Shown piece by piece: positions 56,709-64,000 of a stretch of DNA of 64,000 nt. Numbering within the stretch: the first letter of the stretch is position 1; the number at the start of each line of letters is the position of its first letter. A program made the translations under genes and the position numbers. The notes below the pieces were generated by a model. That model was given only the letters and a program-made list of their open reading frames with translations, was not told where the DNA came from and did no database searches. The stretch spans positions 62,001 through 126,000 of the forward strand of contig JABXHM010000011.1 of the NCBI GenBank assembly GCA_013373625.1. Reading direction: 5' to 3'. This DNA comes from Alteromonadaceae bacterium. GTDB lineage: Bacteria > Pseudomonadota > Gammaproteobacteria > Enterobacterales > Alteromonadaceae.

Positions 56709-57305
56709 ATGACCATCCGCACTGATTTACCCAGCCGCCAACAACTGCGCAACATGCTCCGCGAACGCCGTCGGGCACTTAGCGCCGCCGCTCAGCAACA
56801 AGCGGCTGAAGCTGTATGCCAGCAACTCCTGTCTACACTTACAAAGCAAACCCGGCTTATTGCGGGTTACTTAGCTAATGACGGAGAAGTAATACTGAAC
56901 CCCACACTGTCAGCATGCCAGCAGCGGGGCGTAGCGGTATCGCTGCCAGTATTGCACCCTTTTAGCGGTAAACACTTGTTGTTTCAGCACTACACGCCAC
57001 AAACCCCAATGACACATAATCGCTTTGGTATCAGCGAGCCTGAGTTAAATAGCACCCAGATACATTTACTGAATCACCATGACATGTTGCTAATGCCACT
57101 CGTCGGCTTTGATGCCAACGGCAACCGACTCGGTATGGGCGGGGGTTTCTACGACCGCACGCTGGCGCACTTACACCACCTTAGCAAACGCCCGCTGTTA
57201 GTGGGCCTGGCGCATGATTGCCAACAGGTTGATGCACTCCCGGTTGAGGCCTGGGATATTCCGCTCGATTGTATTGTCACCCCCACTCAAATCATTAACC
57301 TTTAA
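56709..57305 (+). CDS. fau: 5-formyltetrahydrofolate cyclo-ligase
   Basis: 198 aa. ATP-dependent conversion of 5-formyl-THF to 5,10-methenyl-THF. The signature GMGGGFYDRTLA and the N-terminal RQQLRNMLRERRRALS are clear. Normally directly downstream of 6S RNA; here separated by the ribokinase and nucleoside hydrolase genes. The hairpin 8 bases upstream probably belongs to its leader. Confidence 0.93.
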   Translation: MTIRTDLPSRQQLRNMLRERRRALSAAAQQQAAEAVCQQLLSTLTKQTRLIAGYLANDGEVILNPTLSACQQRGVAVSLPVLHPFSGKHLLFQHYTPQTPMTHNRFGISEPELNSTQIHLLNHHDMLLMPLVGFDANGNRLGMGGGFYDRTLAHLHHLSKRPLLVGLAHDCQQVDALPVEAWDIPLDCIVTPTQIINL

Positions 57306-57426
57306 GAACATATTTTGATACTAAAAGCCTGAGCCGACCAGCTTAACTCGCGAGTGAAATGCTGTTTATCTGTGCACATATCGGCTAAACTACGCCCTCT
57401 TTTATTAGCGGATAGCGAACACACGC

Positions 57427-58080
57427 ATGGATCAAAATGCCAAGAAGCAGGCGGTTGGCCGCGCTGCAGTAAAATATGTAGAGCCAGAGACCATCATTGG
57501 CGTAGGTACCGGCTCCACGGTGAATCATTTTATCGATGCCCTGGCCGATATTAAGCATCAGATTACGGGTGCTGTATCCAGTTCTGTGGCTTCCACAGAG
57601 CGCCTTAAAGCACTGGGTATCGAGATATTTGAACTGAATGACGTAGATTACCTGTCAGTGTATGTGGATGGTGCCGATGAGGTAACCGAACACAAACATA
57701 TGATCAAGGGGGGCGGCGCGGCACTGACACAAGAAAAAATCGTCTCAGCCGTAGCCAGGAAATTCGTTTGCATTGTTGATGACAGCAAAGAAGTCGGCGT
57801 GTTAGGTAAGTTCCCTTTACCTGTCGAAGTCATTCCCATGGCACGCTCCTATGTTGCCCGTGAACTGGTTAAACTCGGCGGCGATCCAGCCTATCGCCAA
57901 GGCGTAGTAACGGATAACGGCAATGTTATTCTGGATGTGCATAATCTGGAGATTTTAGATCCGGTAGCAATGGAGAAAGCCATCAATAATATTCCGGGCG
58001 TGGTGACCAACGGTATCTTTGGTATTCGTGGGGCCGACGTGGTGCTGGTTGCAACGGAAAATGGCGTAGTAACACGATAA
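57427..58080 (+). CDS. rpiA: Ribose-5-phosphate isomerase A
   Basis: 217 aa. Interconverts ribose-5-phosphate and ribulose-5-phosphate. Contains [23 protein letters not shown] and [15 protein letters not shown], the active-site segments of RpiA. 121 bp after fau. Together with the ribokinase and nucleoside hydrolase it would complete the route from nucleoside to the pentose-phosphate pool. Confidence 0.96.
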   Translation: MDQNAKKQAVGRAAVKYVEPETIIGVGTGSTVNHFIDALADIKHQITGAVSSSVASTERLKALGIEIFELNDVDYLSVYVDGADEVTEHKHMIKGGGAALTQEKIVSAVARKFVCIVDDSKEVGVLGKFPLPVEVIPMARSYVARELVKLGGDPAYRQGVVTDNGNVILDVHNLEILDPVAMEKAINNIPGVVTNGIFGIRGADVVLVATENGVVTR

Positions 58081-58258
58081 ATTCACGCTCGCCCAACACG
58101 CAAGGTTATGGCAACGCTATATTCCAAAATGATATCAGTCATAGCCTCGCAAAGCGTTAGAAATACCATAAAGCACTTTCACCTTGTGCAGGCTTTATGT
58201 TATTTTACCCATATAGACGTCCAGATGTCTCTTAACTCCCTGACTGAGAAGCGATGCA

Positions 58259-59488
58259 ATGAGCAAATTTTCATTATCTAAAGATAAAATCAAAATCTTA
58301 CTGCTTGAAGGCGTGCATAACAGCGCCCTGGAAACCCTGCAGTCTAATGGTTATACCAACATTGAGTATTTAAAAACCTCACTGCCCGAAGACGAATTAA
58401 TCGAAAAGATTAAAGACGTGCATTTTGTTGGTCTTCGCTCACGAACGCATATTAGTGAAAAAGTGGTTGAAGCTGCCAGTAAGCTGGTTGCAATTGGTTG
58501 CTTTTGCATTGGTACTAATCAGGTAGATTTAAAAGCCACTCAGGCAAGAGGTATTCCGGTATTCAACGCCCCCTTCTCCAACACCCGTTCGGTTGCTGAA
58601 CTGGTGCTGGGTCAGCTAATTTTACTGCTGCGCCGGGTACCGCAAAAGAATGCCCAGGCACACCGTGGTGGTTGGGATAAGAGCGCTGAAGGGTCATATG
58701 AAGCCAGAGGTAAAACACTGGGTATCGTCGGTTATGGTCATATTGGCACGCAATTGTCGATACTGGCAGAACACCTGGGTATGAAAGTACGTTTCTTCGA
58801 TATTGAAGATAAGTTAGTGCTGGGTAATTCTGAGCAAATTAAAACCCTTAACGAGCTGCTGGCAATTTCTGACGTAGTCTCGCTACACGTGCCAGAAACG
58901 CCACAAACCAAGGATCTCATTGGTGAAGCAGAGCTTGCACAAATGAAGCCGGGCAGCATTTTGATCAATGCTTCGCGCGGAACAGTTGTTGATATAGATG
59001 CGCTGGCTGCCGCTTTAGAGTCGGGGCATCTTGGTGGCGCTGCTATTGATGTGTTCCCTGTAGAGCCAAAATCAAACAACGAAGAATTTGAGTCGCCGCT
59101 GCGTAAGTTTGATAACGTGATACTCACCCCGCATGTAGGTGGCAGCACACAGGAAGCTCAACAGAATATCGGTATCGAAGTAGCAGGTAAACTCGCCAAA
59201 TACAGCGACAACGGCTCTACACTGTCTGCGGTTAACTTCCCAGAGGTGTCATTACCTGAAAACGTTCAGCGCTCGCGTTTACTGCACGTTCACGAAAACC
59301 GCCCGGGCGTACTAACGCAAATCAACCAGGCGTTTGCAGAAAAAGGCATTAATATTGAAGCGCAATACCTGCAAACTAACGCCGAAATTGGTTACGTGGT
59401 TATTGATGTAGAAGCCGACAAAGCTGATGAAGCACTGTCTGAGCTGATGCAAATTAATGGCACCATAAAAACCCGCGTGCTGCATTAA
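58259..59488 (+). CDS. serA: D-3-phosphoglycerate dehydrogenase
   Basis: 409 aa, the E. coli SerA type with a C-terminal ACT domain for serine feedback (HVHENRPGVLTQINQAFAEKGINI). NAD site: LGIVGYGHIGTQLSILAE; catalytic region LTPHVGGSTQEAQ. First step of serine synthesis. Follows rpiA by 178 bases. The stop is followed by a REP-like hairpin at 59534-59563. Confidence 0.96.
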   Translation: MSKFSLSKDKIKILLLEGVHNSALETLQSNGYTNIEYLKTSLPEDELIEKIKDVHFVGLRSRTHISEKVVEAASKLVAIGCFCIGTNQVDLKATQARGIPVFNAPFSNTRSVAELVLGQLILLLRRVPQKNAQAHRGGWDKSAEGSYEARGKTLGIVGYGHIGTQLSILAEHLGMKVRFFDIEDKLVLGNSEQIKTLNELLAISDVVSLHVPETPQTKDLIGEAELAQMKPGSILINASRGTVVDIDALAAALESGHLGGAAIDVFPVEPKSNNEEFESPLRKFDNVILTPHVGGSTQEAQQNIGIEVAGKLAKYSDNGSTLSAVNFPEVSLPENVQRSRLLHVHENRPGVLTQINQAFAEKGINIEAQYLQTNAEIGYVVIDVEADKADEALSELMQINGTIKTRVLH

Positions 59489-59533
59489 TTCACAGCACGT
59501 ATACGTCCTCACCGGCCACATACACACGCCTTC

Positions 59534-59563
59534 GTCCCGGATAAGTTCTAGCCATTCCGGGAC
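59534..59563. repeat. REP-like hairpin, copy 1
   Basis: GTCCCGG (59534-59540) ... CCGGGAC (59557-59563), with ATAAG directly after the left arm. Same left arm and ATAAG as the element at 60868-60898. Stands after serA, between convergent genes. Resembles REP elements of Alteromonadaceae and other gammaproteobacteria. Confidence 0.6.
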
Positions 59564-59623
59564 ATGGGTGTTTACTTAGTTCGGTTGTACCGACCTTTGA
59601 CTTTCCTCATAAAACTACACCGT

Positions 59624-60631
59624 TTAAAAGTGTAACAACTCACCTTGCTGTGGAAACACCCACTCAACGCCCAGACTATTTGCACTGGTAAGTTCGCGCT
59701 CAATAATTTCCTGGCTATTCTCGCCCTTAAGATAGCTCGGTTTAATATGCGTAATCACCACTTTAAGGCCGTTTAACGCGGTGTCCGGATGATCCGGGTC
59801 GACCAAACTGGCCAGGGCGCTCAGTTCTTGGAGTACGTGACGTGGTGTAAGGTGACCGAAGAGTTTATCGTCTGGCCGACTGATGGGGTAGGAGCATTCA
59901 ATAAACAGCGCTTTTAACTGGCTCCGTTTAATCAGCGGCGCAACCTGCTGCCATACAGTATAAAGTTGCTGGCCTTTTTCGATGCTATCAGGGCCGGTAT
60001 CGCCAAGGTACAACAATGCAGCATTGTTATGTTGAAGTAAAAAGGCCGCAGACAAAGAACGCCCGGAATGACTTAGCGGATAAGCGGTTAAGCGCATATC
60101 CAGCTTCGCTAAATTAACTGGCTGACCAGCAGTCAATGACTGATAACGATATTTCGCTAACGCAAACCCGGCCCCCTGATCGGCAAAGTTTGGCCACAAC
60201 TGCCAGTTAAAGAGGTGATCACGAAGCTTATTGAGTGTGTCAGAAAAGCCATACAGCGGTTTTTTTGCATCGTCAGTGGCATTGATAGCAAGCCCGGCAA
60301 TATGGTCAAGGTGCGCGTGTGAAATGGCGTACCCTCTAATGTGATCCCGCAGCAATTGCCCTTTTAGGCTGTAAGGGGAGTCACTTTTCCATTCAACGGA
60401 GGCAAACGCATTATGCTCAAAGGCGCTGTCTATACCGCTGCTCAGCGTGCCCGCATCCAGCGCCAAAAACTGATTTTTTGCCGCCACAGAGACCAGATAA
60501 CTGGACAGATTTGCTTCGTTTAATCCGCCTTGCACGCCCAGCGGCACAACATCAAAATCATTGGCGTTAACGGTGCCGCACATCAACAAGACACTGACTA
60601 ACGCGGCGGACAATCGATTGGCAACAGGCAT
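59624..60631 (-). CDS. Periplasmic class II cyclic-nucleotide phosphodiesterase (CpdP-type)
   Basis: 335 aa with signal peptide (LSAALVSVLLMCGTVNA). The metallo-beta-lactamase-type motif SHAHLDHIAGL and later YLGDTGPDS and YPISRPDDKLFGHLTPRHV match the PDEase_II family (Vibrio CpdP, yeast Pde1), which hydrolyses cAMP. Export to the periplasm, as in CpdP, would use extracellular cAMP as a nucleotide source. It lies on the minus strand after the convergent serA. Confidence 0.87.
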   Translation of the reverse strand: MPVANRLSAALVSVLLMCGTVNANDFDVVPLGVQGGLNEANLSSYLVSVAAKNQFLALDAGTLSSGIDSAFEHNAFASVEWKSDSPYSLKGQLLRDHIRGYAISHAHLDHIAGLAINATDDAKKPLYGFSDTLNKLRDHLFNWQLWPNFADQGAGFALAKYRYQSLTAGQPVNLAKLDMRLTAYPLSHSGRSLSAAFLLQHNNAALLYLGDTGPDSIEKGQQLYTVWQQVAPLIKRSQLKALFIECSYPISRPDDKLFGHLTPRHVLQELSALASLVDPDHPDTALNGLKVVITHIKPSYLKGENSQEIIERELTSANSLGVEWVFPQQGELLHF

Positions 60632-60867
60632 GTAATTACCTTCATAAAAAGAGTATTGGCAAAATTCCAGCTCTTAACCAAAAGCTGTCAAAAATTGAAG
60701 TTGATCTGTATGGTAAACCTATAGTGACAGCGCGGTAAACCTTAACGCATAAACCAGGGCGTACATGGGCTTTTTATCACGCACAAACCTGGCGACAGTG
60801 TGCCTGCAACGACGTGTATAAAGCCTTAATAATCCCCGGCAACAAGCTCTTGCGTTGGTACAAAACG

Positions 60868-60898
60868 ATCCCGGATAAGCGCACACGTTTTCCGGGAT
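60868..60898. repeat. REP-like hairpin, copy 2
   Basis: ATCCCGG (60868-60874) followed by ATAAG, closing CCGGGAT (60892-60898), plus a partial third arm (AGCCGGGATGG) at 60911. Relative of the copy at 59534. The 60632-60930 gap holds nothing else that I can recognise. Confidence 0.6.
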
Positions 60899-60930
60899 GC
60901 TCAGGGTCGTAGCCGGGATGGCAAAGTGGT

Positions 60931-61668
60931 TTAGAAGAAGTTATACACCAGAGTGACCGCTGACTCGGTGTCGAGTTTTTCAATACCTGGGGCAACGTTA
61001 CTGTTGTGATCCAGGCGAACTGATAGCTTCATCGACAACGACCCACTGATGGTTGCCGTCAGCGCAGACTCGGCACGAGACTTGGTATTTTCTGAACCCA
61101 CCTCGGTACTGACCGTTTGGGTAAATTTGGCAGTATCTGAAATAAACCATTTATAGGCTGCAGAACCACGAACAATGAAACTGCTGGTATCTTCACCATC
61201 CTGAGTTTCAGACCAGGCATAACCAGGACCGATGCTGTATTCGAAAGCGGTTTTATTGGTTTTCCATACTTTTTGAGACCAACCGCCGGCGAGTGTTGCC
61301 TGATAATCAAAGTTACTTTGGCGGTCATCTTCGTATGAGCTAAACAAGAATAAACGGTGATCAGGATTATCCAGCTTATAGTTACCCTGCGCTGATGCGA
61401 AGAACTTTTGTGCTGACGTACGCTCCACTTCTTCGCCATTTTGCTCAACGGTTTCTTTCTTATACAACCCTTCAATTTGGTAATCGTTACTCCAGGATTC
61501 CAGCTCCTGTTGGGCGGTAATACCAGCGGTGGCAGAAGAAGTTTCGGTGTTACCTGTCGTAACAATAAGTCCAAACTCACCATCCATTGTAAAGGCTTTT
61601 GGTTCGTCCTGAGCGAAGGCGCCGTTTGCTGCACATGTCACAGCTGTGGCAAGAAGTAGTTTTTTCAT
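60931..61668 (-). CDS. DUF481 outer-membrane protein (YdiY-like) A
   Basis: 245 aa with signal peptide (LLLATAVTCAANGAFA) and AGGA before the ATG. Beta-strand pattern ending in VTLVYNFF. Family segments: EFGLIVTTGNTETSSATAG, WSNDYQIEGLYKKET and FLFSSYEDDRQSNFDYQATLAGGWSQKVW. Function of the family is unknown (YdiY is an acid-inducible or salt-related OM protein). Paralogue of the next gene, 136 bp away, apparently a duplication. Confidence 0.88.
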   Translation of the reverse strand: MKKLLLATAVTCAANGAFAQDEPKAFTMDGEFGLIVTTGNTETSSATAGITAQQELESWSNDYQIEGLYKKETVEQNGEEVERTSAQKFFASAQGNYKLDNPDHRLFLFSSYEDDRQSNFDYQATLAGGWSQKVWKTNKTAFEYSIGPGYAWSETQDGEDTSSFIVRGSAAYKWFISDTAKFTQTVSTEVGSENTKSRAESALTATISGSLSMKLSVRLDHNSNVAPGIEKLDTESAVTLVYNFF

Positions 61669-61804
61669 GAAAGTCCTAATAAATAAGTATCCTGATAACC
61701 GGCAAAATCAATGGTGCCAGTACAAACGCCAGAGATTTAAAGGCTCGACAGGGCGTTATATTAAATCATATCAGCGCAAAATCAATTCTGCGCCGCGCTG
61801 ATAT

Positions 61805-62617
61805 TCAGAAAAAACGGTAGACGATAGTGACTGAGGACTCACTGTTTAGCGAGGGTGTGTTACCTGCTGGGTCGCTGTTGTGCTGAAGAATAAAGGACAG
61901 CTTTAACGCCAGTGATTCGAACAGGTTCGCACTTAATGACGTTTCAGTTCTGGACTTAATATTATCGCCACCGGCTTCGGTACTGACAAATTGACGTACC
62001 TTTGCACCGGTTGGCCACTTGTAATGGTACTCAGCCGAAGCGCGCACAATAAACCCGTCGATATCGTCAGCGCGCTGGCCGTTTTCCAGTTTGGCAAAAC
62101 TGTAACCCGGACCAAGGCTAAAGCGGAAATTACTAATTTCGTTTTTCCATACTTGTTGCGACCAACCACCTGCGACTGAAGAACGATAGTCGTACCCATT
62201 AAAGCGGTCATCTTCGTAATCTGCGTATACAAATAAACGACGATTTTCCTGATTCAGCTTATAGTCTGATTGCATGTAGGTATACAAGCGCTGAGCCGTA
62301 GTTTGGTCTTCGGTTCCGGAGTCGGTATCCACCTCGGTTTCTTTATACAAGAACTCAACCCAAAACTGACTCAGAAATTGTTGCGTTTCGAATTCGCCCT
62401 GAAGACTGCTCTTGATTGATGTGGCATTAGTATTGCCCGAAGCAAAAATAACCCCTAGCTCACCATCGAGCGAGAAGGTATCTTCGACCTCGTCGTCGTA
62501 ATCTAAAAAGTCAGCGTGGTAGAGTGTGCGAATAAGATCTTTATCGGCAGCCACAACTGATCCCGAATACAGCGCAAAGACGACAAGCGCCATAAAGATA
62601 AATAAACGGTGAATCAT
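61805..62617 (-). CDS. DUF481 outer-membrane protein (YdiY-like) B
   Basis: 270 aa, signal peptide IHRLFIFMALVVFALYSGSVVA. Same strand pattern as its neighbour: LGVIFASGNTNATSIKSSLQ, FVYADYEDDRFNGYDYRSSVAGGWSQQVW and terminal VTIVYRFF. N-terminal insert after the signal (DKDLIRTLYHADFLDYDDEVEDTF) is absent from paralogue A. Tandem copy on the same strand, upstream of it. Confidence 0.88.
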   Translation of the reverse strand: MIHRLFIFMALVVFALYSGSVVAADKDLIRTLYHADFLDYDDEVEDTFSLDGELGVIFASGNTNATSIKSSLQGEFETQQFLSQFWVEFLYKETEVDTDSGTEDQTTAQRLYTYMQSDYKLNQENRRLFVYADYEDDRFNGYDYRSSVAGGWSQQVWKNEISNFRFSLGPGYSFAKLENGQRADDIDGFIVRASAEYHYKWPTGAKVRQFVSTEAGGDNIKSRTETSLSANLFESLALKLSFILQHNSDPAGNTPSLNSESSVTIVYRFF

Positions 62618-62659
62618 GGTGGTGTATTTTTTATTTTTTGTTCGACTACCAAAACAGCA

Positions 62660-63478
62660 CTACAACACCGAGATCAACACCTTATTCGTTTCTTTTTGAG
62701 CGAATAAATTGGCGTTATGCAGCACTTCCTCTTCTAAGGGCAATAACCTAACCATATCTGGTGAGATAATATCCAGCTGTGGATACCGTTCTCGCTGATA
62801 ATGAGCGGCGGTTAGCCTTATCGCACAGGTTAACAAAGACACGTCCAAGTCGCTAGCCAATTTAGCCTTATTGTGCGCAAATTTCACAGGGTAAAACAGC
62901 GGCATAGGTAGTTGCCATTGTTCCATTATTGCCCCACTGCATTCGCTGAAGTAAAAGCCAAAATGGGCAACCTGACGCTCCCAGGGCAGCGCTGCTGAAT
63001 CGTCTTTGATATATTTTTGATACTTAGCGGGTTCGTGCTTGGCAATCACCAACTCGCTTAAGTTCTGCAAAATGCCCATAACAAAGAAGCGATCACTGCC
63101 ACGCAGGTTCATTTCCCGGGCGAGGTACTTAGCAATCATGCCGGTGTACACTGACTGTTCCCAGTGCTTATCTAAAATCAGGCATTCGTTGTCGAAATGC
63201 TTAAACGCAATATTTGCTGTTTCAGCAATAACCAGATTGTATAAAGCTTCGCCGCCAATAACACTCACTGCTTTCGCAATGGATTCTATTTGCGACGGAA
63301 AACGAAACAGGGAACTGTTGGCTAACTTAAGTAACTTCGCGGTCAACGATGGATCAATGCTAATTAAATTTGCTATATCTTCGGAACCTGAACGTGGGTC
63401 ATCCAGCACACCGCGTAAACGCATGCAAACGTCTGGCAACGTAAAAGACCGGGTAGCGTATTGAATATATTTATTCAT
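62660..63478 (-). CDS. HDOD-domain protein
   Basis: 272 aa. The HDOD pattern (LPDVCMRLRGVLDDPRSGSEDIANLISIDPSLTAKLLKLANSSLF, AVSVIGGEALYNLV) is clear from residue 15 on. HDOD proteins resemble HD phosphohydrolases without full catalytic residues and serve in signalling. There is no GGDEF or EAL domain. Upstream of the DUF481 pair on the same strand. Confidence 0.87.
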   Translation of the reverse strand: MNKYIQYATRSFTLPDVCMRLRGVLDDPRSGSEDIANLISIDPSLTAKLLKLANSSLFRFPSQIESIAKAVSVIGGEALYNLVIAETANIAFKHFDNECLILDKHWEQSVYTGMIAKYLAREMNLRGSDRFFVMGILQNLSELVIAKHEPAKYQKYIKDDSAALPWERQVAHFGFYFSECSGAIMEQWQLPMPLFYPVKFAHNKAKLASDLDVSLLTCAIRLTAAHYQRERYPQLDIISPDMVRLLPLEEEVLHNANLFAQKETNKVLISVL

Positions 63479-63537
63479 TAATTTGTGACTTATCTTTGGA
63501 CTAACTATTGAATATCGTTATGGCAAGATCAAGCAGG

Positions 63538-63816
63538 CTAACTTTCTGCATCGGGGTTAAACAAATCCTGCTGCGTTGACGTCAAGTCAGCAGATGTACT
63601 AGCTGCTTTGCGCCGGTTATAATAGCGTTTACGACGTTTGCACGCGTCTAAAATAACCCGCCGCGTGCTGTCGTCTACCTGTAACCAGTACAGTCGCTCT
63701 TCACGAGAGCGAAAACAGCCTTTACAGTAGCCTTTTGCTCCACTTTGACACAGCCCGATACAAGGGCTGGGTACAGTAAAAAGCTCTAATTGAGAAGGCT
63801 GCTTATTATCTGCCAT
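63538..63816 (-). CDS. DUF1289 small protein
   Basis: 92 aa. The conserved core is SPCIGLCQSGAKGYCKGCFRSREERLYW with four Cys, characteristic of DUF1289 and probably a metal-binding site; a basic tail follows. Function unknown. It lies 60 bp upstream of the HDOD gene. Confidence 0.85.
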   Translation of the reverse strand: MADNKQPSQLELFTVPSPCIGLCQSGAKGYCKGCFRSREERLYWLQVDDSTRRVILDACKRRKRYYNRRKAASTSADLTSTQQDLFNPDAES

Positions 63817-63881
63817 AGATATATTAAAAAACTATTAATGACTTCAGTTTAGCATGGCTTTCAAAAGGTAAAGTATAGTTT

Positions 63882-64000
63882 TCAATCTGTCAGTGTGTAT
63901 TCGACAGTAGACACCACTCTCACCTTTTTTATATGGGGGTGCTGGCTGTCGCGGTCAAAAATTGAAAACTGGCCCTGATTTGCCCGTTTAATTTTCCCCA
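63882..64000 (-). CDS. Possible 3' end of a gene running off the window
   Basis: An open frame enters from the right edge and ends at TGA 63882-63884. The last residues read IFDRDSQHPHIKKV then VVSTVEYTLTD. It is only 39 residues and unrecognised. It lies 65 bases before the DUF1289 start on the same strand. Confidence 0.35.
   Translation of the reverse strand, partial: GKIKRANQGQFSIFDRDSQHPHIKKVRVVSTVEYTLTD

Noticed and set aside
1-64000. CRISPR array, tRNA, rRNA, intact IS element, phage genes
   Set aside because: None seen on reading both strands; only short dispersed repeats and one attC-like site.

Overview
The window reads as a chromosomal segment of a marine gammaproteobacterium close to Alteromonadaceae (Alteromonas/Aestuariibacter/Glaciecola type). 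This is inferred from the ygfB-pepP-ubiH-ubiI and 6S RNA-fau-rpiA-serA gene order, a CydABX-CydDC cytochrome bd operon with a long Q-loop, gcvT-H-P, TonB-dependent uptake, PD40 propeller proteins and paired DUF481 proteins. No species can be named from the sequence alone. No CRISPR array, tRNA, rRNA, integrase or intact transposase was seen.

Region 1 (1-14.6 kb) is a catabolic/uptake block. It holds a class III aminotransferase (cut by the window start), an Lrp/AsnC regulator, a MOSC-reductase-ferredoxin fusion, a giant MalT-like LuxR regulator, a lipoprotein amidohydrolase, a TonB receptor, an NCS1-type permease, a DUF917 protein and a hydantoinase/oxoprolinase-type ATPase. A shared 34-bp element with two GGGT boxes exactly 20 bp apart lies upstream of both the TonB gene and the hydantoinase operon. 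This suggests one regulator drives the whole route: outer-membrane uptake, periplasmic amide cleavage, inner-membrane import, ATP-dependent ring opening, transamination.

Region 2 (15-19.3 kb) is a divergent pair: a beta-lactamase-fold serine hydrolase and a CadC-like transmembrane winged-helix regulator, both ending in PD40-like propeller repeats.

Region 3 (19.7-28.1 kb) is a sigma-54 activator with a cysteine-rich PAS domain, divergent from a haem-c DUF3365 protein and cydA-cydB-cydX-cydD-cydC. Good -24/-12 promoters lie before the DUF3365 gene and before cydA, with an FNR-like box in the second leader. Region 4 (28.5-32.4 kb) has a NarL/DesK-type two-component system, an OmpV/MipA-like protein and an alpha/beta hydrolase that stops before its catalytic Asp/His.

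Region 5 (32.4-38.1 kb) is an AT-richer accessory block. It has an orphan attC-like site ending an unknown gene, large palindromes, a DUF4350-like lipoprotein whose signal peptide looks frameshifted, and a compact MerR module: a cupin gene, the regulator and a 14-TM exporter, with two operators that share the SoxR-box core and 19-bp promoter spacers.

Region 6 (38.1-54.3 kb) is mostly conserved housekeeping: gcvTHP with a LysR regulator, a hybrid sensor kinase, a short unlisted peptide gene with a bacteriocin-like leader, two M24 metallopeptidases, ubiI, ubiH, pepP and ygfB. Region 7 (54.3-64 kb) has 6S RNA, ribokinase and nucleoside hydrolase genes placed between 6S RNA and fau, then rpiA, serA, a class II cyclic-nucleotide phosphodiesterase, two DUF481 proteins, an HDOD protein and a DUF1289 protein. 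Product names are homology recognition by eye; no database search was possible.
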